Source of the DNA: Penium margaritaceum
Taxonomy: Eukaryota; Streptophyta; Zygnematophyceae; Desmidiales; Peniaceae
NCBI GenBank assembly: GCA_023375785.1
Contig: SZWC01006801.1
Span: 65,640 to 92,500, forward strand
Direction: 5' to 3'
Length of the DNA: 26,861 bases
Shown here: positions 17,902 to 26,861 of the stretch, piece after piece
Layout of the letters: the number at the start of each line of letters is the position of its first letter
Numbering within the stretch: position 1 is the stretch's first letter
Notes under the pieces: generated by a model
What the model saw: the letters and a program-made list of their open reading frames with translations, nothing else
The model's database searches: none
Told to the model about the DNA's origin: nothing
Made by a program: the position numbers and the translations under genes

Positions 17902-18235
17902 GCACACTCACGCTTACACTCACACTCACACTCACACTCAAAATCACTGTCACTCTCACACAACCAGTCACACACTCCAACATCCACTGACACACGCACT
18001 CAATCACACACTTGCACTCGCACTTGCACTCTTACAATCTTACACTCCTACACTCACACACTCCTACATTCCTATGCTTTCCAGACACTTACACTCTTTA
18101 CACAATGTACCCTCTTTACACTTTTGCACCCTTACACCCTTTCACTTTTACACATGTGTCCTCTCACCCTCTCACCCTCTCACATTTTCTCAGATACACA
18201 CAGTATCACATTCTCACACCACTCCATCCCTGTGA
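17818..18235. repeat. (CT)n microsatellite and CACTCA/CACACT low-complexity tract
   Basis: About 82 bp of pure (CT)n is followed by about 330 bp of degenerate CACTCA, CACACT and CTTTACAC-type repeats that fade towards 18235. Translated frames are Ser-Leu or Thr-His repeats and not genes. There is no CRISPR-like alternation of constant repeats and unique spacers. Confidence 0.88.
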
Positions 18236-18494
18236 TTGAACAATGTTTCCCTCATCTGTGCATTGAAAACTGCTCTTGTTCTCTTTTTTATCTGTTTTCC
18301 AAGATACATGTGGATCGTTGTTCTAACAAGATTTTTCTCTTTTTTGTATGTGCAGGAAATCATTCAAACCATATTCTTTTCTCAAGGAGAGACAGAAGAT
18401 TGCCCATCAATTGCAACCGAAGTTTATGATACTCTGCTTTGACCTTATGTTTTTTCATACGTTGGTACTCTGTATACCCAGGAGATGGACATGC
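18236..18494 (+). other. Candidate host-gene fragment: 3' splice site and partial exon
   Basis: This stretch is AT-richer than its surroundings. A CTAAC branch-point-like motif (18323-18327) is followed by a T-rich tract and TGCAG|G, with the AG at 18354-18355. Together these form a textbook plant-type 3' splice site with branch-to-AG spacing of about 29 bases. Downstream, one frame runs to TGA 18440. Another (KSFKPYSFLKERQK...) stays open for about 45 codons up to the A2 LTR, whose first TGA ends it. I do not recognise either peptide. If real, A2 inserted in or just after a terminal exon. No upstream exon is visible within the window. Confidence 0.35.
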
Positions 18495-19135
18495 TGAGAA
18501 AGTGCGTAGAAGCGTCCTAGCAACACAACCGCTGACCAGGCGTCAGTGCCTGATCAGACGGTGACGACGGTCACAGGTCGTGCACACAACGGCAAGGGTT
18601 TGGCTAGGGGATACAAGACACAGTTTCAGAATGCTTCAATATAGCACATGCAGAGAGAAATGACAAATGACAGGTCCATGGCATAAATACCTGCCGCGGC
18701 GCACGGCGGGTGTCGCACGCGGCAGTCCAAGAGCTGTCCTAAAACCGGCCCAAAGCCACTATTTTGGCCGTAACTCTGCGCACACATGTCAGAATGCTAC
18801 GCCGTCTGAACCTAGACGTGCAGAATCAAAAGACGGACGCTACGACTGGTCACATGCATGCATCCATCGACTGACAGTGAGCATACAATGCAAAAACATG
18901 CAAATAGGCCTCATGGCCAGTCCGCCGAAAGACGCCTGCAAGACGTATAAGACACAGCAAAGAGTCCCGGTGACATCTGGGGCTCTGGAACAGTGATCGG
19001 TCAGCTCCAAGCGGGTAGTCTGCCGCCTGTCGTCGCACCGGTGTCACCAGGGCCGCCTGCCTCAGGGATCTGCACGAGTATGGACACGGCCGAGTGGTCA
19101 CAGTAAACTGTACAAAAACGGCACAAAGCACAACA
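18495..19135 (-). repeat. 3' LTR of element A2
   Basis: 641 bp; on the element strand it begins TGTTGTG at 19135 and ends TTTCTCA at 18495. It matches the A1 LTRs and the partial LTR at 25881-26276. It contains the CATGCATG motif near 18855 and the TATA-like box near 18682. Confidence 0.92.
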
Positions 19136-19144
19136 CTCCCCCAT
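19136..19144 (-). other. Polypurine tract, A2
   Basis: On the minus strand this reads ATGGGGGAG, directly upstream of the 3' LTR. It is intact and the same as in family B. Confidence 0.8.
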
Positions 19145-19238
19145 GACCCGATGGTACGCATGTCCATACGCGTGCAGCACTGGTACAGCGACATAGTGGG
19201 TGACACAGACAGATGAGACACAGACGCACATCCCACAC

Positions 19239-22200
19239 TCAACCATTGTCACGCACAGGGCGAAGCCCAACAGAACGAATGGCCACCAGGAACTTTCCGC
19301 GGGCAAGTGCCTTCGTCAAGAAATCAGCATGCTGCAAGTCAGTGCCAACCCACATGATGGAGATCACGCGTCGCTCCACCAGATCACGAACGAAGTGATG
19401 CTCAACCGCAATGTGCTTTGTGCGAGCATGAAAAACACCAGAGTTCTCCGCAATGGCGAGAGCACTCTGGTTGTCGCAACGCAGCACAATGGCGGGTACT
19501 CACTGCCCAAGCTCAAGAAACAAGCGCTGTAGCCAAACTGCCTCAGCAGCCCCTGCGCCCAAAGCCACATACTCTGCCTCCGACGAGCTACGTGCAATGC
19601 AGCCCTGCTTCCCGCTTCGCCAAGACAAAGCGGTACCACCGAGCAGAAAAACGTAGCCAGTGCGACTGCGCCCATCAGGGCTCCAAGCCCAGTCACTGTC
19701 AGTGTAGCCGTTAAGGACCACCGAACACTGCCGACGAAAACAGAGTCCGAGATACGGTGTGGAGACCACGTACCGTACCACTCGCACAGCCGCGTGAAGA
19801 GCTCTCGCACGTGGAGCCTACGAGAACTGAGCGAGGAGGTTGACGGCGAACACGATGTCGGGACGTGTGGTAGTGGCCAGGTACATCAGAGATCCGATAA
19901 GACGGAGGTACAAGGTCACGTCCACTGTCTCCCCCAGCTATGTAGGTTCATCCACCTTCAGGGCATCCTGCCCATCAGGTGTGAGGGGTGTGGAAGCGGT
20001 GGGCACTGCACCAAGGAGATCGCTAAAGCGCTCCCCCACGACTCGTGCGTATCGGGCCTGATGCAACAACAGTGTCCGATGTCTGCCATCTCGCACGATC
20101 TCCATACCAAGAAACACCGATGCAGGACCGAGGTCCTTCATCCTGTAGGCAGTCTGCAGGACAGCCTTGGCCTCCTTCACGGCCTCCAGGGATGGAGACG
20201 CAATCAGAAGGTAATCAACATAGACCAAGATGGCGGTGAACCGCTCAGGTGTCGGTAGGATGAAGAGCGAGGGGTCTGCCTCGCTCTGTACGTACCCTGC
20301 GCGAGTCAAGGTGCCAGTGATCTCCCGGTTCCAACACCGTGGAGACTGCTTGAGGCCATACAAGGACTTGCGCAACCGCCAGACCTTGTCACCGTCCTCA
20401 AAGCCTGGTGGCTGAGCCACGTAGATCTCCTCATCCAGAGAGCCATGGAGGAACGCGTTGTTCACATCCATCTGGTGTAGTTCCCAGTCATGCTGAGCCA
20501 CTACACCGAACAGAGCTCGAGCTGAGGTCATGTGGCCGACAGGGGCAAAGGTATCAGTGTAATCAACTCCCTCAATCTCAGAGAACCCCTTGACGACCAA
20601 GCGGGCCTTGTAGCGTTCCAGTGAGCCATCCGGCTTCACTTTCTTGCGAAAGGCCCACTTGACCTGAATCGCCTTCCTCCCGGGGGGAAGGTCGACCAGC
20701 TCGTAGACTCTGTGCTCTCGGATAGCGCGAAGCTCATCCTCGCAAGCAGCTCGCCAGGCATCAGCATCCTGCAATGAGAAATCCTCCCTCAATGTGCCCG
20801 GGTCAGGCGCCATAGAGGGGGAACTCTGCGTGGCAGGTGCACACGCCTTAGTGTCAGGCCTGACAACCACGAGATCAGCTGCTGCGTCATAGGCGATATG
20901 AAACTCGCGAGTGACCAGGTCGTGCCCGATGGGGCACGCTGGATGTACCTCTGAAAGCTCAGTGCGGACACTCAGGCCTAAGGCCTTTGTGCCTGGATCA
21001 CGGCTCGCGATGCTGCGAGAGGAACGCCTGGGTCCTGGACCCGACGCTCGCTGAGCTCCGGAATCCAGTGGTCGAAGGCGACCACCGGGCTCACGGGAGT
21101 AACCGGAGGTCGAGGGACGCACCTCAGGCTCAGGAACAGGTACCACCACAACTGGTGAGGGCTAAGACGAGGCAGCCAGAGATGCCGTGCGAGGATATGC
21201 ATGTGTGGGGAACACAGGGCTGGAGGTGACAGCGGGCAAGGCTGGCCCGGACACTGAGACAGGAGTGTCAGCCGACGTAGTGACAGGAGTGGACTGGACT
21301 GGGTCAAACGCCGGGGCAGGGGTGCCAGTAGACACAGGTGGTGATGCAGGAGGAGGCGTGAGAGTAGCGGTACCTGTGGGGTGTGAAACAGGCTGAACGG
21401 GCGGGATCTCGGGACCAACGGCAATGATAGCCGGATCATCAAGTGCTGGAGATCGAGAGGGGACTCGAGCGGACACATCAGCCTGACGAGGAATGGTCGT
21501 TGGCGGAGAAGTCTCCCCCATCCGCCGAGGACCCTCACAGGAAGGGACATGGGCTACAGAGAGGGCTGTGATCGAAGTCAGATCACGATATGTGAGTGAC
21601 TCAAAAAACAACGCGTCACGGGACTCAATGACGCGACGGCGGGTGGGGTCCCAAAAGCGCCAAGCCTTCAACCTCGGGGAGATGCCGATGAAGGCACACA
21701 AGCGATCCCGAGGTGAGACCTTGGACCCCTGCTGGTCCTCGGTGTACCACACGGAGGCCAGGGAACCCCAGACGCAAGCGAGACGAAGATCAGCACGGTG
21801 GCCAAACCAGAGCTCGTACGGTGTAACATGATCCGGAAGCGGACCATGCGGAAGGCGGTTCCAGACCCAAGTCATGTAGGCGAAGCCCTCGAAGGCGAAG
21901 GACTCCGGGAGACAGCACTCAGACCGCATGGCGCGGACCGCATCCTCCATGGTGCGGTTCCAGCGCTCAGATACACCGTTCTGCTGTGGGGTAGCAGGGG
22001 CGGAGACCTGGTGAAAAATTCCGTGCTCAGCAAAGGAGTCCATCTCACCGAGGAACTCGCCGCTGCGATCCGAGCGAAAGGTATGTAGCGTGTGGCGAGA
22101 CTGGCGCTCAGCCATCACGAGCCAGAGCCGAACCGTAAGAGCGGTGTCGCTCTTCTGACGCAGACTGTAGACCCACCGCATCCGGGTGAAGTCATCAGTC

Positions 22201-23138
22201 AGCGTCAGAACATACCGGCCCCTGGCGGACAGGGACTCGACAGGGAGAGGACCGAGCAGGTCCGAGTGAACCAACTCGAGAGGCCTCAGTGCTCGGGAAC
22301 GCGAGTCAGGGTAAGTGCACCGGTACATCTTTCCCTGAGCGCAAAAAAGACAGTCGGTCTTGGGTGGCTTCTCGAAAGAAGCCACGTCAAGACCAAGATC
22401 GGGCTGTGTCCGGATGAGCTTCGACACAGTGGCGGAGCCCACGTGACACAGACGTCGGTGAAGCAACCGCTGGTGTTCCGGGGATAGAACACCAGTGACG
22501 AAAACGCGACCAGATGAGGAGGGAGAGCAAGGGGAGGAGGGCCGAGCAATGTGGTACAAATCATCTACAACTGAAGCACGCAGGACAATGCTACGGGTGT
22601 CAAGAGCAGTCACAGTCGCTGAATCAGCGGCGTGCTCAACGGAGAGACCCATCAGAGTGCAGGCACGCACAGACAACAGACTGAGCTCAAGATCAGGCAC
22701 AAATAGCACGTCAAAGAGATACAGGGGCCCAAACGGACCATCAAAGCATACAACCCCAACGCCGTGGACCGGTAAGGACTGACCAGAGCCTGTACGAACA
22801 GAACGGACAGTCGTGACAGGACCAAGTACCAGAAAGTCATTATGACGACATGTCATGTGGTGGGTGGCACCGGAATCGATGATCCAAGTGCCACCGGAGT
22901 CACGACTGGTGGACGTCACTGTACAACGAGCAATGGAACACTCGGCATCAGAGGGACGCTGAGCTGTCAGTGAACGACGTACATCACAAAGGTGAGACTC
23001 ATGAATCCAGTCAGTGCAGTCAGGCCCAATATCATCACATGCGGGCTGTGCTCCCCCACACGTGTAATCACGAGTCACGAGGACGGACGAACAAGCAGTC
23101 TGTGACCCACTCGACGATGACAACACACTCGCACCTCC
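19239..23138 (-). pseudogene. pol: Decayed pol of copia family A (copy A2)
   Basis: Protease WIIDSGATHHMT is intact (catalytic D at 22877-22875). Integrase: HX4H and CX2C near 22460 and 22350; second catalytic D at 22070-22068 and E at 21968-21966, with 33 residues between; the SDRGGEF motif has become SDRSGEF. A Pro/Ser/Thr-rich linker lies at about 21500-21060. RT has MDVNNAFLHG and LYGLKQSPRCW, but the catalytic YVDD is YVDY (codon 20213-20211 is TAC), which should abolish polymerase activity. RNase H: TDSDW, SSSEAEYVAL, RCDNQ, ADFLTKAL, ending at TGA 19239. Stops: TAG 21162 (CAG in A1), TAG 19938, TAG 19818 (shared with A1) and TGA 19500. There are no frameshifts. Confidence 0.88.
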
Positions 23139-24758
23139 CCGAAAGCGAAGCGCCAGAAGATGACGAAGCTCGGCGATGGTGCGATCACGTGGGTCGGGAT
23201 CACTGCTGCTCGCTGGTGAGGACGCAGGAACAGCTGCAGTCGTGGTCGCCGCGCGTCCTGAGGAATATGCAAGCGACGTGCCGGACGCGGTGCGAGCACC
23301 ATTGGCAGCCTGAAGTCCACGAGTGATGCGCTCCCAGTCAAGCGGCTGCTGGCAGTCAGTGTAGCGATGGGCACCTCCACAGTTGTAGCAGTGCACGGAA
23401 CGGCCACTGCTACCACCGAATGACGGCTGCTACTGACCCGATCCGCGCTTCCTATTCTTCTTCTTCCCTTGCGCAGCTGCTGCAACGCCCTGCGTCTGCG
23501 TGGGTGTAGACGGGGTCGAAGAGGAGGAGGAAGATGAGGTCGTGATGGAGGTGGATGAGGGTGACTGCAGGAGGGAAGATGGTGGTGATGCGAGGACTGC
23601 TGCAGCGAGGGAAGTCTCTTGATGCGCTACTGCTGCCTCGTGGGCCGATGTCACCTGGAGGAACAGCTGATGCGCCCAAGGGAGCAGCTGCAGAGTGGCT
23701 GAGAAAGGCTCCAGAGCAGCATCACTATACCGTGTGAAGATTTCGGTGTACTCCAGGCGAACTCCGAGCATGATCGTCCGAAGCGCCCACAGATGTGTGC
23801 CCCCTGAGGTCCCCAGACGCGTGTAAATACGCATGGCGCATCGCCAGTAATCCGCCGCAGGCTCCGCTGGTCCCTGACAGAGCGAGTGGGAAGCATGAAT
23901 GTGTGACGCACGCATGGCGTGCGTCTCTGCGGCCAGTAGGGACAACGCCAGATCCCAGCCTCCACGAGGATCAGCTCCGGTGCCTATGCCAGCCTCGCCA
24001 AGGAAGGGGCGGAAGTCGACGACAGTCTCGCGTGGCATGGCATAGAGAAGTCCTCGCATGGCCCGGGCTGCTGTCAGCACCTGTGCTGGATCTGTAGACT
24101 GGTATGGGCTGTGGTAGTAAGGCCACACTCCCTCGGAAGTGGCCCACACCTAAAACAGGATCTCCCAGCAGTCAAATCCATCCTCGCTGATGTACCGTGG
24201 AGGTGGTGCCTCAAAGTCCTTTGGCTGCCGCTCCGTGGGGAGAGCAACCGCAGGCTGAGGAGGGCGAGAGACGGGGAAGACTCCTGGAAGGGGGTGATCA
24301 CCGGGGAAATCAGGTGACGATCGTATCGGGGAAACGGGTGGAGGTCGGGTACCCGTCTGCAGCTGACGGAGGCGCTCCTGTAGGAGACGAATCTCCTGCT
24401 CCTGGGAGTCATCCTCGAAGCTTGGCATGAAGGGCTCGTCATCAAGGAGGTCCGCAGGTGGTGGAGAAACCACACTAGGAGGTGAAGCAGGCGGAGCACC
24501 CGCCACGGGCACCTGAGCCGAGTGCTGGGTGGAGGCCGCAACGCCGGCAGCTCCCTCAGAAATCAGCGAAGGAGCCGTGGACTGAGCACGCAGAAGCTCA
24601 GTCAGCGTGCGGATCGCGTCAGTCTGCTCTCGCTGCAGACGACGCATCTCCTCCTGCTGGCTGCGCAGGTCCGCAATGGCCTGCGAGCGAGGGCTCAACA
24701 CCCTTGAAGAAGAGGAGGGATCACCTGGTCCCTTGTCCTTGTCGTCGGGCGAACTCAT
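23139..24758 (-). pseudogene. gag: Decayed gag of copia family A (copy A2, about 540 codons)
   Basis: It starts at ATG 24758 (MSSPDDKDKGPGDPSSSS), followed by a coiled-coil-like segment (residues about 27-60: RSQQEEMRRLQREQ). A Pro/Ser-rich stretch then precedes the capsid-like region (WATSEGVWPYYHSPYQ and following). The zinc knuckle near residue 457 is CYNCGGAHRYTDC, again with X3 in place of X4 before the His. Two stops, TAG 24150 and TAG 23430, are CAG in A1. The frame runs straight into pol with no stop or shift at the boundary. A second copy of the gag start lies upstream at 25036, created by the assembly overlap at 24763. Confidence 0.87.
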
Positions 24759-25040
24759 GTCGNAGCAGGCGGAGCACCTGTCACGGGCACCTGGGCCGAG
24801 TGCTGGGTGGAGGCCGCAACGCCGGCAGCTCCCTCAGAAATCAGCGAAGGAGCCGTGGACTGAGCACGCAGAAGCTCAGTCAGCGTGCGGATCGCGTCAG
24901 TCTGCTCTCGCTGCAGACGACGCATCTCCTCCTGCTGGCTGCGCAGGTCCGCAATGGCCTGCGAGCGAGGGCTCAACACCCTTGAAGAAGAGGAGGGATC
25001 ACCTGGTCCGTTGTCCTTGTCGTCGGGCGAACTCATGTCG
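24486..25040. other. Unmerged assembly overlap around the single N at 24763
   Basis: Bases 24486-24762 and 24764-25040 are 277-bp near-identical copies of the 5' end of the A2 gag, with one N between. A1 has the segment once. This produces two apparent gag starts; only one should exist. Confidence 0.88.
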
Positions 25041-25160
25041 CCGCTCACTATGGGACGACGGGTCAAGTTTGTCAAGTTTCAGAATCGTCTACGTTTCTCG
25101 AGGATTTGAAACGCTGGCAACTTTTGACTTTCCGAGTGAAAATTTGGCTCAGTGTAATGC

Positions 25161-25229
25161 TGACATCAGCAAGTGGTTACTGACGTCAGCACGACCTGAT
25201 GACGTCAGCAGTCAACAATGCTGACGTCA
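25161..25229 (-). promoter_or_regulatory. Array of four TGACGTCA-like palindromes, A2
   Basis: TGACATCA (25161), TGACGTCA (25181), TGACGTCA (25200) and TGACGTCA (25222) are spaced 20, 19 and 22 bp. This is the same order and spacing as in A1 read from the other strand. Three sites are perfect bZIP palindromes, while A1 retains one, so A2 probably shows the ancestral form. The array sits about 125 bp upstream of the gag start at 25036. Confidence 0.58.
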
Positions 25230-25289
25230 GCTCGTCCCCCCCTTTTTTTCTTTTTTTTTCTTGTCACGGTTCTGCGCGCGTGTGGAGCC

Positions 25290-25745
25290 GCTTTGCGGCG
25301 GCGCGCGGCAGCTCCGCAGAAGCTACGCAGCAGCTTACGCCCAGCTGCTGCTACAGCTGTGCTGTCAGCTGCAGCAGCAGCTGCGTCGCTGCATGTGCAG
25401 CGGTGGCAGCAGCGGCTGCGCGGCTGCTGCTCCTGCTGCGCGCTGCGGCTGCTGCTGCGCGCTGCAGCTGTTGCTGCCGCCGCGACTGCCGCCGCTGCTG
25501 CTGTGCCGCTGCCGCCGCTGCCGCTGCTGTGCTGCTGCTGCCGACGCTGCTGCTGCGCTGCTACTGCCGCCGCTGCTGCCACGCTGCTGCTGCGGCCGCT
25601 GCTGCTGCGCTGCTGCTGCCGCCGCCTATGCTGCTGCTGCTCTGCTGCTACGACTGTGGGAGGGCGGCTGCACGCACTGCAGCCGCCACACACCTCTGCG
25701 TGGCGGTACACGCCGTTGCTGCTGCCTCTGCAGCTGCGATCTCAC
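25290..25745 (-). repeat. CAG/GCA-rich leader of element A2
   Basis: On the minus strand this is the CAG/GCN-rich leader equivalent to 940-1560 in A1; on the plus strand it reads as CTG/GCTGCC repeats. Several frames are open because of composition (poly-Leu/Cys/Ala). No gene is called. The repeat register is not strictly conserved between A1 and A2. Confidence 0.8.
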
Positions 25746-25849
25746 GTGGTGGGTGAAGTGCGTTGACGGCGACCGGCCGTCTCCAACAGACCCCAGAAAC
25801 TTTGCTGCAGCGGTGACTCTCACTGCTGCTGCGTCTCTGCTGCGCAGCT

Positions 25850-25880
25850 CAGTGAGAACTGTCTCACTGCTCTGATACCA
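25850..25880 (-). other. Primer-binding site and adjacent hairpin, A2
   Basis: On the minus strand, TGGTATCAGAGC (25880-25869) abuts the LTR end. It is followed by AGTGAGA, CAGT, TCTCACT (25868-25851), the same perfect hairpin as in A1. In this copy the LTR keeps the expected CA end next to the primer site. Confidence 0.88.
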
Positions 25881-26276
25881 TGAGAAAGTGCGTAGAAGCG
25901 TCCTAGCAACACAACCGCTGACCAGGCGTCAGTGCCTGATCAGACGGTGACGACGGTCACAGGTCGTGCACACAACGGCAAGGGTTTGGCTAGGGGACAC
26001 AAGACACAATGTCAGAATGCTTCAATATAGCATATGCAGAGAGAAATGACAAATGACAGGTCCATGGCATAAATACCTGCCGCGGCGCACGGCGGGTGTC
26101 GCACGCGGCAGTCCAAGAGCTGTCCTAAAACCGGCCAAAAACCACTGTTTTGGCCGTAACTCTGCGCACACATGTCAGAATGCTACGCCGTCTGAACCTA
26201 GACGTGCAGAATCAAAAGACGGATGCTACGACTGGTCACATGCATGCATCCATCGACTGACAGTGAGCATACAATG
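25881..26276 (-). repeat. 5' LTR of element A2, truncated
   Basis: 396 bp match the corresponding part of 18495-19135, up to the shared ACAATG at 26271-26276. After that, all similarity stops. About 245 bp of LTR are missing within the window. The loss has no N at the junction, so an insertion or deletion is more likely than an assembly gap. Confidence 0.88.
26068..26075 (-). promoter_or_regulatory. TATA-like box in the A2 5' LTR
   Basis: TATTTATG on the minus strand, at the same LTR position as in A1 (711-718). It would drive the A2 transcript if the LTR were complete. Motif and position only. Confidence 0.45.
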
Positions 26277-26861
26277 TTGGTTTTTTCGCATCTCTCATTG
26301 TGCTCTGTTGTGTCCTCCCGGCGTGTGTACATCGGCGTGCAGATGACTGACGGCGAGACTCGACGCTGATGGAGTGTCGTCCGGTGGAGCCGACGCACGT
26401 TGAGGTCTTCTCTTGTTCGCTGGAGCCTCCTCTCTCCGGCGACGCGCTCAGCTCCATCGGCAGGCCTCCTCGGCGGTCGTGCTGCCGGCGGTCATTGACA
26501 CCGCAGTTACTGCTTGCATGCATCCAGCGCGTCCCATCGCGTCTGCATCGTCATGCACTGCCTAGGGTCCCAGTTGCATGTTGCATGGCCCTGTTTGGCA
26601 GCATAAACCATTGTGGGCACTATCTGGGTTTAGGCTGCCATAACTCCTTGCTACTATTTTTCTAGCAGATTCTGATTGCACGGCTGCGTTCGCAGCGTCG
26701 GTATTATGGTATGGTCCAGTTTTCAGGCAAAACGGACGACGCCCGGGTTTTGGGCTGTCGGCTGCCTGGCAGGCCTCACCGAGAAAACCTGCCAGCCTGA
26801 ACTGAGCTATTTTCTGATTGGCTGATGAACTGAGTAACAAGCTCTACAGAGCTGGGGGGGG
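26275..26861. other. Unassigned sequence interrupting the A2 LTR; possible start of another LTR
   Basis: Sequence unrelated to families A and B begins with TGTTGG exactly where A2 LTR similarity ends, as expected if a TG-starting LTR element had inserted there. No coding frame is convincing. A strong hairpin pairs CTGGCAGG (26766-26773) with CCTGCCAG (26788-26795), and the window ends in a G run. There is no primer site or second LTR in the window, so a mobile-element assignment is only a suggestion. Confidence 0.35.

Larger units (their letters stand above)
18495..26276 (-). mobile_element. Copia family A, copy A2: decayed, inverted, 5' LTR truncated
   Basis: It reads right to left: partial 5' LTR (26276-25881), primer site (25880-25869), CAG-rich leader, TGACGTCA array, gag-pol in one frame (24758-19239), polypurine tract and complete 3' LTR (19135-18495). 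It is the same family as A1 but in opposite orientation about 10 kb away. The gag-pol frame has no indel over 1,839 codons, yet six stops, and the RT catalytic motif is YVDY in place of YVDD. The 5' LTR is interrupted at 26275 by unrelated sequence, so no target duplication can be checked. The N at 24763 duplicates the gag start. Confidence 0.92.

Noticed and set aside
17900..18235. CRISPR-like periodic CACTCA repeats
   Set aside because: The period is a few bases, degenerate, with no constant repeat and unique spacer structure; it is microsatellite-derived.
25199..25875. Cys/Leu/Ala-rich frames on the plus strand
   Set aside because: They are the complement of the A2 CAG-rich leader.

Overview
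This is nuclear DNA of a eukaryote made almost entirely of Ty1/copia (Pseudoviridae-type) LTR retrotransposons. Three primer-binding sites read TGGTATCAGAGC. That is the form complementary to the 3' end of plant-type initiator-Met tRNA, so the host is most likely in the green lineage. The GC-rich, C-ending codons would suit a GC-rich alga or early land plant, but the species cannot be fixed from the sequence. I see no bacterial genes, CRISPR array, rRNA or complete tRNA gene.

Layout. (1) 1-53: pyrimidine tract and (CA)n microsatellite. (2) 54-8436, plus strand: a complete but decayed family A element (A1), with LTRs, primer site, CAG-rich leader, one gag-pol reading frame, polypurine tract and 3' LTR. 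It is flanked by ACACA target duplications inside the (CA)n tract. (3) 8437-8542: (CA)n/(CT)n, ending at a single N. (4) 8546-8794: an orphan RNase H tail of family B, followed by a nearly complete family B element (8904-17816, plus strand). Family B has a 2.2-kb leader, an intact gag, and a pol in the same frame as gag behind one TAG stop. Its 3' LTR is cut at a single N. (5) 17818-18494: (CT)n, CACTCA-type low complexity, and a short AT-richer stretch with a textbook 3' splice site, the only candidate host-gene sequence. (6) 18495-26274, minus strand: a second family A element (A2), inverted relative to A1. Its 5' LTR is cut short at about 26275, where unrelated sequence begins that could be another LTR starting with TG. 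(7) 26275-26861: unassigned.

How the parts work. In each element the LTR supplies promoter and terminator, the tRNA primer site starts minus-strand synthesis, gag makes the particle, and protease, integrase, reverse transcriptase and RNase H copy and insert the DNA. A1 and A2 are dead: many C-to-T or G-to-A stops, a protease active-site change in A1 and a reverse-transcriptase catalytic change in A2. Family B is younger; its LTR copies differ at roughly 8 positions in about 428 by eye, against about 20 in the first 205 bp for A1. It is open from gag through reverse transcriptase, apart from the gag/pol TAG and assembly joins.

Assembly caution. Four single Ns (486, 2507, 14685, 24763) and one N run (11027-11157) sit between near-identical flanking copies of equal length. 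They look like unmerged contig overlaps, so the apparent tandem duplications and frameshifts there are probably artefacts.

The most interesting leads are: the TAG between gag and pol of family B with a possible downstream pseudoknot; a duplicated double-hairpin module in the family B leader; an array of four TGACGTCA-like palindromes spaced about 20 bp in family A; non-canonical integrase (DD33E/DD34E) and zinc-knuckle spacings; and an extra Ala-rich open frame ahead of gag in family B.
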